Assembly (NCBI GenBank): GCA_964549115.1
Contig: CAZJTX010000014.1
Coordinates: 1 to 20,478 of the forward strand
DNA length: 20,478 bases
DNA from: CAKOSP01 sp964549115
GTDB lineage: Bacteria > Bacillota_I > Bacilli_A > RF39 > UBA660
Reading direction: 5' to 3'
Shown here one piece after another: positions 1 to 5,597 of the stretch. Made by a program: the position numbers and the translations under genes. A model generated the notes under the pieces. It did no database searches. It was not told the origin of the DNA and was given only the letters and a program-made list of their open reading frames with translations. Numbering within the stretch: the stretch's first letter is position 1; every line of letters begins with the position of its first letter.

Positions 1-65
1 CTCTTTCCTCTGAACTCTCTGTGTCAGGATCGGGCCACTGGAATGATCCATATATAGTAGAATAA
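1..65 (+). CDS. C-terminal tail of probable DGR target (variable) protein, partial
   Basis: Frame 3 is open from the window edge to a TAA at 63-65 and encodes the tail LSSELSVSGSGHWNDPYIVE. I recognise this as the kind of ending that follows the VRPV-type variable segment in large surface proteins of uncultured Firmicutes (pattern: RPV, then a short strand, then a G-G/S-G-x-x-x-P-Y tail). The template repeat about 150 bases downstream ends its reading in GVRPVFSF, the motif expected just before this tail. The variable repeat should therefore end at or just left of base 1. Only about 20 residues are visible, so the family call rests on motif memory plus position next to an avd/RT pair. No independent domain can be seen. 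Confidence 0.6.
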   Translation, partial: LSSELSVSGSGHWNDPYIVE

Positions 66-98
66 TAAGTATAGAGAAAGCCTATATATCTAAACAAT

Positions 99-122
99 CT
101 CACTTTGACTCCTCAAAGTGAG
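99..122 (+). repeat. Perfect 10-bp inverted repeat (hairpin/cruciform) between target gene and template repeat
   Basis: CTCACTTTGA (99-108) pairs perfectly with TCAAAGTGAG (113-122) around a CTCC loop, about 35 bases after the target stop codon. No T-run follows, so it does not look like a Rho-independent terminator. In the Bordetella phage BPP-1 DGR, a hairpin or cruciform downstream of the variable repeat promotes retrohoming, and a similar role is inferred here. A small CAC-GAAA-GTG stem-loop follows at 123-132. Confidence 0.6.
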
Positions 123-140
123 CACGAAAGTGTTTCTTTG

Positions 141-166
141 TTTCTTTCTTTGTTAAAAGAAAGAAA
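141..166 (+). repeat. Perfect 11-bp inverted repeat, second hairpin before template repeat
   Basis: TTTCTTTCTTT (141-151) pairs without mismatch with AAAGAAAGAAA (156-166) around GTTA. It lies 18 bases after the first hairpin and ends 14 bases before the -35 box of the putative template RNA promoter. It is low-complexity purine/pyrimidine sequence, so it could have arisen by slippage. It could also end target-gene transcription weakly or serve as a second DNA cruciform. Confidence 0.5.
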
Positions 167-180
167 AGGTTTAAATTTTC

Positions 181-209
181 TTGACAAAATAAAAATATTT
201 TGATAATTT
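181..209 (+). promoter_or_regulatory. Putative promoter of the DGR template RNA / avd-RT unit
   Basis: A perfect -35 TTGACA (181-186) is followed after 17 bases by TAATTT (204-209), preceded by a TG extension at 201-202. The expected start is around 215-217, exactly where the template repeat and its first hairpin begin. The same promoter could read through the spacer into avd and the reverse transcriptase, since no terminator is seen between them. Confidence 0.55.
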
Positions 210-211
210 AA

Positions 212-367
212 AATTGCATCGGAGAGATGCTGGGATATGTTACTATGGTGTCGCCGTATAACGTAAATACTAATAACGCTAACGAGTTTCACTTGAATTC
301 GTCCGGCACTGTGAATAACAACAATGTGAACAATACAAATGGCGTGCGTCCCGTATTTTCCTTTTAA
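212..367 (+). repeat. DGR template repeat (TR)
   Basis: Read in the frame that ends GVRPVFSF-stop (TAA 365-367), this non-genic stretch gives a coherent protein segment: GYVTMVSPYNV (233-265), then a run rich in asparagine, then RPVFSF (347-364). Thirteen Asn codons (AAC/AAT) fall between 260 and 340, including four in a row at 314-325. AAY codons are the usual substrate of adenine-directed mutagenesis, because changing their A bases gives many amino acids without stops. A 5-bp hairpin, GCATC (216-220) with GATGC (226-230), caps the 5' end. The exact TR borders cannot be set because the matching variable repeat is not in the window. The 46-codon reading from ATG 227 is not taken as a gene. 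Confidence 0.75.
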
Positions 368-542
368 ACAATGGATGATAACTCCATAACATAGTTTATT
401 AGAGAGTGAAAGTTAGGGATCAGAAGAAAGGAAACAAACATAGTCCATGGCTTAGTCCTAAAAACGGAAGGATATATAATTACTTTGGCTTAGTAAATAA
501 TTGAAAAGTCGATACTAATTATGTCCTTTTTTAAGGAAATTT
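368..542 (+). ncRNA. Spacer of the DGR RNA between template repeat and avd
   Basis: This 175-base noncoding stretch follows the template repeat directly. In BPP-1 the RNA spacer 3' of the TR is bound by the RT-Avd complex and primes cDNA synthesis, so a scaffold role is inferred from position and length. Visible structure includes a hairpin ATGGA (371-375)/TCCAT (383-387) right after the TR, two copies of TGGCTTAGT (448-456 and 486-494), and TCCTT (524-528)/AAGGA (533-537) before avd. I see no open reading frame and no terminator here. Confidence 0.5.
524..537 (+). promoter_or_regulatory. Small hairpin covering the avd ribosome binding site
   Basis: TCCTT (524-528) can pair with AAGGA (533-537) across a TTTT loop. 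AAGGA is the Shine-Dalgarno sequence of avd, five bases before its ATG. Pairing would lower avd translation, or compete with ribosome loading when this RNA serves as DGR scaffold. The stem is only five pairs, so the effect may be small. Confidence 0.35.
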
Positions 543-890
543 ATGGAAAAATTTCAAATTTTTAGAAAAAGTCAATCTTTGTTTCAATACATAAGAAGAT
601 ATGTAATTATAAGCATTCCTAAAATACATAGTACTTATAGATTGAAATTAGACGAATATTTAATTTTATTAAACGAAAACATAATAAAGGCAAACTTGAA
701 TGTTAAAAATGTTAGAATAAGAGAAAAGTATCAAAAAGAAGCCCTATCTAATATTGCCATGATAGAATTGCTAATTAGAATATTAAAAGAAGAGGGAATA
801 ATAAGCGGTAAGAGATTTTTGGTTGTAGTCAATAATTTAAATGAAATAAACAAAATGTTGTATGGGTGGATTAATGAAAAGGAAAGGTAA
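543..890 (+). CDS. avd: DGR accessory variability determinant (Avd-like four-helix protein)
   Basis: This 115-residue basic, all-helical protein fits the size and place of Avd. Known Avd proteins form a pentameric four-helix barrel that binds the reverse transcriptase and template RNA and is needed for mutagenic retrohoming. The sequence starts MEKFQIFRKSQSLFQYIRRY and continues as amphipathic helices to GWINEKER, with many Lys/Arg as expected for an RNA-binding partner. The start is supported by AAGGA five bases upstream. The gene overlaps the reverse transcriptase start by 17 bases, which indicates translational coupling. The call leans on context (TR before, DGR-type RT after). By sequence alone it could also be placed in the related four-helix/23S rRNA intervening-sequence protein superfamily. 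Confidence 0.8.
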   Translation: MEKFQIFRKSQSLFQYIRRYVIISIPKIHSTYRLKLDEYLILLNENIIKANLNVKNVRIREKYQKEALSNIAMIELLIRILKEEGIISGKRFLVVVNNLNEINKMLYGWINEKER

Positions 891-2148
891 TTATTATTAC
901 GACAACTTAAATTATACAAATATACACAAAAGTTATAAAAATGTTAGAAAAACTTGTAAAAACAAACAAAAGTTGAATAATTATTTAATAAATGAATCAC
1001 TTAATTTATTTGGTATTTTAGATGGTTTGTATAATAAAAATTATAATTTTTATAATTATAATATATTCTTAATAAAAGAACCAAAATATAGAATAGTAAT
1101 GAGTGAGGAAATTAGTGATAAGGTTGTAAGTTATTTTATAAGCGAGCATTTATTAAGACCTTATATAGAACCAAGTTTGTTATATAGCAATGTCGCAACA
1201 AGAAAGAATAAAGGTTCTAGTCTTGCTTATAATTTATTTGAAAAGTATGTGAAAAGGATAGGTTTGAGTAAAGAAATTTATGTACTTAGATTAGACATTT
1301 CTAAGTATTTTTATAATATAGACCACAAAATATTAATAAATAAAATAAAAAGAAAAATAAAGGATAAAGATGTAATTGATTTAATAACAAAATTAATAAA
1401 AAGAACTGATAGCAAGTATGTAAATAAAAAAATAAATTATATAAAAGAAAGCGAAGCAAAACATATAAAGAAAAAAAACATAAAAGAAAGCGAGAAGAAA
1501 AAAAGAATAGAAGAAATTAGTAAAATACCCACATATGATGCTGGTAAAGGGTTAAGTATAGGAAATATAACTTCTCAATTATTGGCAGTCTTTTATTTAA
1601 ACGATATAGATCATTATATAAAAGAAAATCTTAAACATAAGCATTACATAAGATATATGGATGATTTAATAATATTGTCTTCGGATAAAGAAAAACTTAC
1701 AAAAGATTTTGTTAAAATAAGTAGTAAAATAAAAGAAGAAAAATTATCAATAAATCCTAAAAGTAAAATTCATGTTTTAAATAAAGGTTTTACTTTTTTA
1801 GGATATACATATAATATAAAGGATAATAGATTAATAAAAAGAGTTAAAAACATTAATAAAAGGAAGATTAGGAAGAAATTGTCGTATTTAAAATGTAATG
1901 ATTACAACAAATATTTTTTGTCGTTAATTAGTTATAAAGGATATATAAAGGGGATATATAATTTAGATAAAGAGTATGAGTTTTTATGTAATGTGTATAG
2001 TGATTATTATATATATTTTATAAACAAAGATGTTCTAAAAAGAAATAATAATAAAAAATTTAAAGAGTTATCAAATAAAGATAGGTATATAATATTAAGA
2101 GATAACAAGGTACTAATAAATAATGTGTTTGACACCGATATTAATTAA
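874..2148 (+). CDS. Diversity-generating retroelement reverse transcriptase
   Basis: The protein copies the template RNA into cDNA with errors at adenines, and the cDNA replaces the variable repeat of the target gene. Residue numbers count from an upstream in-frame ATG at 862. They show LRLDISKYFYNID with the first catalytic Asp (D145), LSIGNITSQ (231-239), YMDD (265-268) and FLGYTYN (313-319). The (I/L/V)GxxxSQ motif replaces the QGxxxSP of other reverse transcriptases and is diagnostic for DGR enzymes. No maturase or endonuclease domain follows. I prefer ATG 874 because GGTGG sits 4 bases upstream, while 862 has no ribosome site. That gives 424 residues. A lysine-rich segment (about 182-222) between the catalytic blocks carries an internal repeat of IKESE. 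The last codons contain the -35 box of the rpmH promoter. Confidence 0.93.
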   Translation: MKRKGNYYYDNLNYTNIHKSYKNVRKTCKNKQKLNNYLINESLNLFGILDGLYNKNYNFYNYNIFLIKEPKYRIVMSEEISDKVVSYFISEHLLRPYIEPSLLYSNVATRKNKGSSLAYNLFEKYVKRIGLSKEIYVLRLDISKYFYNIDHKILINKIKRKIKDKDVIDLITKLIKRTDSKYVNKKINYIKESEAKHIKKKNIKESEKKKRIEEISKIPTYDAGKGLSIGNITSQLLAVFYLNDIDHYIKENLKHKHYIRYMDDLIILSSDKEKLTKDFVKISSKIKEEKLSINPKSKIHVLNKGFTFLGYTYNIKDNRLIKRVKNINKRKIRKKLSYLKCNDYNKYFLSLISYKGYIKGIYNLDKEYEFLCNVYSDYYIYFINKDVLKRNNNKKFKELSNKDRYIILRDNKVLINNVFDTDIN

Positions 2149-2157
2149 TAATATAAT
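2129..2157 (+). promoter_or_regulatory. rpmH promoter
   Basis: This is a full consensus promoter: TTGACA (2129-2134), a 17-base spacer and TATAAT (2152-2157). The start would be near 2164, giving an 18-base leader with AAGGAGG before rpmH. The -35 box lies inside the last codons of the reverse transcriptase gene. Confidence 0.85.
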
Positions 2158-2181
2158 GATTATTAGCAAGAAGGAGGTCTC

Positions 2182-2310
2182 ATGAAAAGAACTTGGCAAC
2201 CTAATAAAAGAAAAACGAAAAAGAATCATGGTTTTTTTGCTAGAAAGAAAAGTAAATCAGGAATACTTAATCGTAGACGTAAAAAAGGAAGAAAAAGACT
2301 AACACATTAA
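2182..2310 (+). CDS. rpmH: Large ribosomal subunit protein L34
   Basis: This 42-residue, extremely basic protein begins MKRTWQPNKRK and ends RRRKKGRKRLTH, the L34 pattern throughout. A strong AAGGAGG lies eight bases before the ATG. L34 is usually 44-46 residues. The shortening falls in the middle, where the usual HGFRARM...GR...VL stretch reads HGFFARKKSKSGILN. It heads the rpmH-rnpA-yidC-jag-mnmE-mnmG-rsmG block that lies beside oriC in many bacteria, with its own consensus promoter. The gene to its left here is the retroelement, where dnaA is often found. Confidence 0.95.
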   Translation: MKRTWQPNKRKTKKNHGFFARKKSKSGILNRRRKKGRKRLTH

Positions 2311-2325
2311 AAATGTGTGTTTTTT
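2302..2325 (+). terminator. Intrinsic terminator/attenuator between rpmH and rnpA
   Basis: ACACATT (2302-2308) pairs with AATGTGT (2312-2318) over a three-base loop, followed by G and six T (2320-2325). The left arm overlaps the last L34 codons. It would let abundant L34 mRNA stop here, with partial read-through into rnpA. Confidence 0.6.
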
Positions 2326-2332
2326 ATATATA

Positions 2333-2656
2333 ATGAAAAGATATGAAACTGTAAAGAGCAAAAGAGATTTTGATTATATTATAAAAAATGGAAAGAAATA
2401 TCAAAATAAGCATATTTCTGTTTTTGAATTAAAAAATAAGGAAGAAATAGCATTGTTTGGAATAGCGGTGTCTAAAAAGCTAGGTAATGCGGTATTTAGA
2501 AATAAAAAAAGAAGACAAATAAGATGTATTCTTGATAAATATAAGTATGAGTTTAAAAATAAGCATAGTTATATTATAATATTAAAAGAGGCCGGATCTA
2601 AAATTTCATATAAAATCTTAGAAGAAAGCATCAAAAATTTATTAAAAGAGGTCTAA
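2333..2656 (+). CDS. rnpA: Ribonuclease P protein component
   Basis: The protein binds the catalytic RNase P RNA and helps remove 5' leaders from pre-tRNA. The 107-residue basic protein shows the family layout: KSKRDFDYIIKNGKK near the start and the signature AVFRNKKRRQIRCIL about residues 48-62, matching the RNR box. I choose ATG 2333 (MKRYETVKSKRDF) over an upstream GTG at 2315, which lies inside the terminator hairpin. No Shine-Dalgarno is visible: the T-run of the terminator and TATATA come right before the ATG. Expression probably depends on read-through from rpmH. The yidC start follows after one base. Confidence 0.93.
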   Translation: MKRYETVKSKRDFDYIIKNGKKYQNKHISVFELKNKEEIALFGIAVSKKLGNAVFRNKKRRQIRCILDKYKYEFKNKHSYIIILKEAGSKISYKILEESIKNLLKEV

Positions 2657-2657
2657 A

Positions 2658-3656
2658 ATGAATAAAAAAAAGATAATTATATTAATAATAGCTATGTTAT
2701 TTATAACCGGTTGTGGTAATAAAAAATATATTATTGATGATAAGGGAAATCCTTTAAAATATGAGGCGACAGGGCAAATGTTGGAAAATAACCTGTTATG
2801 TAGTCCAAGTAAAGATACTGAAGTATATAAATTATATAAAGAAAACGAAAAGCAATTAGTTTTTAAACTAGAAGAATTACCTAATTGTAATAATTTTAAA
2901 TTATCTTCAACAAAATCAAAGTCAATTTGGGAACACGTAGTAGTTAAAAGTACTGCATGGGTAATATTAAAAATAGGTAAAATTGTTAAAAATTTAGGTG
3001 TTTCTGTAATGATAGTAGGACTATTAATTAGAATTATATTAATGCCTCTTCAGATAAAAACTACTAAACAATCACAAAATATGAAGAAGGCAACGCCTGA
3101 AATACAAAAAATTGAAAGAAAATATAAGGATAAAACAGATAATGAATCAATGATGGCTAAGAGTCAAGAAATGATGTTGGTTTATAAAAAATATAAAGTA
3201 AACCCTGTATCAAGTTGTATAACAGCGTTTATTCAATTACCAATATTTTTAGCGTTTTTGCAGGCTATTTATAGAATACCTGTTATTTATGAACAAAAAT
3301 TATTGGGTTGGAATTTAGGTATGACCCCATCAGTTGGAATATCTAAGGGACATTATTCATATATCGCATTATTAATACTAATAATATTATCAACTTTCTT
3401 CTCGTTTAAATATTCTATGAGTCAAACTCCTCAAATGGGAGATGATAGTAAAAAACAAACAAATACAATGTTATATGTAATGATGGGTATAATAACATTA
3501 GCGTCGTTTAGTTTACCAACCGCAATAGCGTTATATTGGATTGTAACTAATGCATTTATATCGGTACAAACATTTATAACTACAAAGTTATTAGATGATA
3601 ATAAAAAAAGTAAAGTAAAAGTTAAAGTAGGTAAAAAAAATGGAAAAAATAAGTAG
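2658..3656 (+). CDS. yidC: Membrane protein insertase YidC/OxaA (lipoprotein form)
   Basis: YidC inserts and folds inner-membrane proteins, alone or with SecYEG. The N-terminus is a lipoprotein signal with the lipobox ITGC (Cys19), as in Gram-positive SpoIIIJ/YidC. The conserved core follows: a first hydrophobic segment (about 115-131) holding the key arginine R125 of the hydrophilic groove, a charged coiled hairpin (about 135-180), then segments near 186-205, 233-250 and 270-305. The basic tail (KKSKVKVKVGKKNGKNK) fits ribosome contact. At 332 residues it is somewhat long for the Gram-positive type because of an extracytoplasmic stretch of about 70 residues after the lipobox. An AGAGGT site precedes it. 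The end overlaps jag by 17 bases. Confidence 0.95.
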   Translation: MNKKKIIILIIAMLFITGCGNKKYIIDDKGNPLKYEATGQMLENNLLCSPSKDTEVYKLYKENEKQLVFKLEELPNCNNFKLSSTKSKSIWEHVVVKSTAWVILKIGKIVKNLGVSVMIVGLLIRIILMPLQIKTTKQSQNMKKATPEIQKIERKYKDKTDNESMMAKSQEMMLVYKKYKVNPVSSCITAFIQLPIFLAFLQAIYRIPVIYEQKLLGWNLGMTPSVGISKGHYSYIALLILIILSTFFSFKYSMSQTPQMGDDSKKQTNTMLYVMMGIITLASFSLPTAIALYWIVTNAFISVQTFITTKLLDDNKKSKVKVKVGKKNGKNK

Positions 3657-4251
3657 TGAAGGTAAAACGTTTGAAGAGGCAATTGATCAATTAAAAGAAA
3701 AAGGTTATGTAGAAGAAGAATATGTATTTACTAAAGAAGAATCAACAAGTGGATTATTTAAACATAAAAATATAACACTTAATGCATATAAAAAAGAAGA
3801 TATATATGATGCGATAAAATCTTTTTTAAAAGACGTTATAGAAAATTTAGGACTAGAAGTGTCATTTGAAGTTAAAACTAAAGACGAAAGAACAACCATT
3901 CAAATATATACCGACAATAATTCTTTAATTATTGGTAGGGGCGGAAATACTATAAAAGCTTTAGAAACGTTAGTTAAACAGTATATATATAATTTAATAG
4001 GAGTTAATTTTATAGTTTCGTTAGATGTTGAAAACTATAAAGGTAAAAAACAAAAAAGAATTATAAGAATGGCTAAAGATTTAGCTAGAGAAGTTTCAAG
4101 AACAAAAATTAGAGTAGAGATGGATAGTATGAATTCTTTTGAAAGAAGGATAGTTCATAGTGCTCTATCTAATTATAGAGGAGTATCAACAAAGAGTGAA
4201 GGGGAAGAACCAAATAGGTATGTAGTAATCATGCCTGAAGATAAGGATTAA
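3640..4251 (+). CDS. jag: RNA-binding protein Jag/KhpB (SpoIIIJ-associated)
   Basis: Domains in order: a Jag_N segment (about 8-50, GKTFEEAIDQLKEKGY), a KH domain with the GxxG loop GRGG (99-102), and an R3H domain with ERRIVHSAL (168-176), where the arginine and histidine are the single-strand RNA contacts. In Firmicutes, KhpB works with KhpA in RNA binding linked to cell division and elongation, and it is almost always encoded right after yidC. The gene overlaps yidC by 17 bases, so the two are probably co-translated. The length of 203 residues is normal. Confidence 0.94.
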   Translation: MEKISSEGKTFEEAIDQLKEKGYVEEEYVFTKEESTSGLFKHKNITLNAYKKEDIYDAIKSFLKDVIENLGLEVSFEVKTKDERTTIQIYTDNNSLIIGRGGNTIKALETLVKQYIYNLIGVNFIVSLDVENYKGKKQKRIIRMAKDLAREVSRTKIRVEMDSMNSFERRIVHSALSNYRGVSTKSEGEEPNRYVVIMPEDKD

Positions 4252-4252
4252 T

Positions 4253-5596
4253 ATGGAAGACACAATATGTGCAATCAGTTCAGGTATAGGGGAAGGTGCT
4301 ATATCAATAATAAGAGTGTCTGGTAAAGACGCTTTTTTAATCGTGAATAAAATTTTTAATAAAAATATATTAAAAGAAAAAAGTCATACTATTAAATATG
4401 GCTATATTATGGATGGAAAAAAAGTTGTAGACGAAGTTTTATTAATGATGATGAGATCACCAAAAACATATACAACGGAGGATATAATAGAAATTAATTG
4501 TCATGGTGGACACACAGTAGCAACCAAAGTATTAGAATTATTATTAAATAATGGATGTAGATTAGCTGAAGCAGGTGAGTTTACTAAAAGAGCATTTTTA
4601 AACGGACGAATTGACTTAACAAAAGCTGAAGCAGTTAATGATTTAATAAGTGCTAAAACAGATAAAGCAAGAGAACTTGCTATAAACACAGTAAGGGGTA
4701 ATTTATATAATAAAATTAATAATTTAAGAAACAGTATTGTTAAAATAATAGCTAACATAGAGGTTAATATAGATTATCCGGAATATAAAGATGAAGTAGA
4801 AGTAACTCACGATATGATTAAAACTCATTTAAAAGAAGTAAAAGAAGAACTTACAAACATAGTAAAAGAATCTAATGAATCGGATATCGTTAGATATGGA
4901 TTAAATGTAGCAATAGTGGGTAAACCTAATGTGGGAAAGAGTAGTTTGCTTAATATTTTAATAGATGAAGAAAAAGCAATTGTAACGGACATACCAGGTA
5001 CAACAAGGGATGTAGTAGAAGGTTCTATTATATTAGAGGGAATACCTATTAACTTTTTAGATACCGCAGGATTAAGAGATACAAAAGACATAGTCGAACA
5101 AATTGGTGTTAAAAAAAGTTATAAAGTAATTGATAAAGCCGACTTAATAATAGTGGTTTTAAATTATAATGAATTATTAACTAAAGAAGAAGAAAAGTTT
5201 ATAAAAGAGTTAGATAATAACAAATTAATTGTTTTTGTTAATAAAGATGACTTAAATAAAAAAATAGACATCAATTTCGATAATACAATATATGGAAATA
5301 CATTGTCGTTAGAGGGTATAAGAGAGTTAAAAAATAAAATAATCGACATGTTTAAATTAAAAGAATTAGTAAATAAAGATATAACTTATTTAAGTAATAT
5401 AAGACAAATAGATTTAATTAATAAAAGTATTAAATCTATTGAAAACGCAATTAAAAGCGAAAAAGAAGGGTTGCCTTTAGATTTAATAGAAATAGATCTT
5501 AAAGAATCATGGAAATATTTAGGTGAATTAACTGGTGAATTTTACGATGAGGAATTAGTTCACGAGTTATTTACTAATTTTTGTTTGGGAAAATAA
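4253..5596 (+). CDS. mnmE: tRNA uridine-5-carboxymethylaminomethyl(34) synthesis GTPase MnmE
   Basis: With MnmG, MnmE builds the (carboxymethyl)aminomethyl group at wobble U34 of several tRNAs. The formyl-folate binding N-domain (1 to about 118) starts MEDTICAISSGIGEGAISII. A helical domain follows, and the inserted G domain shows G1 GKPNVGKS (223-230), G2 GTTRD (249-253), DTAG (270-273) and NKDD (330-333). The protein ends CLGK, matching the invariant C-terminal CxGK cysteine motif. The length of 447 is typical. AAGGA precedes the start, and mnmG begins one base after the stop, so the two partners are made from one mRNA. Confidence 0.97.
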   Translation: MEDTICAISSGIGEGAISIIRVSGKDAFLIVNKIFNKNILKEKSHTIKYGYIMDGKKVVDEVLLMMMRSPKTYTTEDIIEINCHGGHTVATKVLELLLNNGCRLAEAGEFTKRAFLNGRIDLTKAEAVNDLISAKTDKARELAINTVRGNLYNKINNLRNSIVKIIANIEVNIDYPEYKDEVEVTHDMIKTHLKEVKEELTNIVKESNESDIVRYGLNVAIVGKPNVGKSSLLNILIDEEKAIVTDIPGTTRDVVEGSIILEGIPINFLDTAGLRDTKDIVEQIGVKKSYKVIDKADLIIVVLNYNELLTKEEEKFIKELDNNKLIVFVNKDDLNKKIDINFDNTIYGNTLSLEGIRELKNKIIDMFKLKELVNKDITYLSNIRQIDLINKSIKSIENAIKSEKEGLPLDLIEIDLKESWKYLGELTGEFYDEELVHELFTNFCLGK

Positions 5597-5597
5597 A

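Noticed and set aside
99..122. Rho-independent terminator after the target gene
   Set aside because: A good stem, but the sequence after it is AGCACGAAAGTG with no T-run.
227..367. 46-codon open frame MLGYVTMVSP...RPVFSF as a small gene
   Set aside because: No ribosome binding site. The reading is explained by the region being a template copy of a target segment in a DGR.
1..540. Origin of replication (DnaA boxes) left of rpmH
   Set aside because: No TTATCCACA-type boxes found on either strand in this stretch. The space is explained by the DGR parts.
874..2148. Group II intron or retron reverse transcriptase
   Set aside because: No maturase or endonuclease domain, no intron ends or msr/msd structure seen. 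The IGNITSQ motif, the avd neighbour and the AAY-rich TR all point to a DGR.
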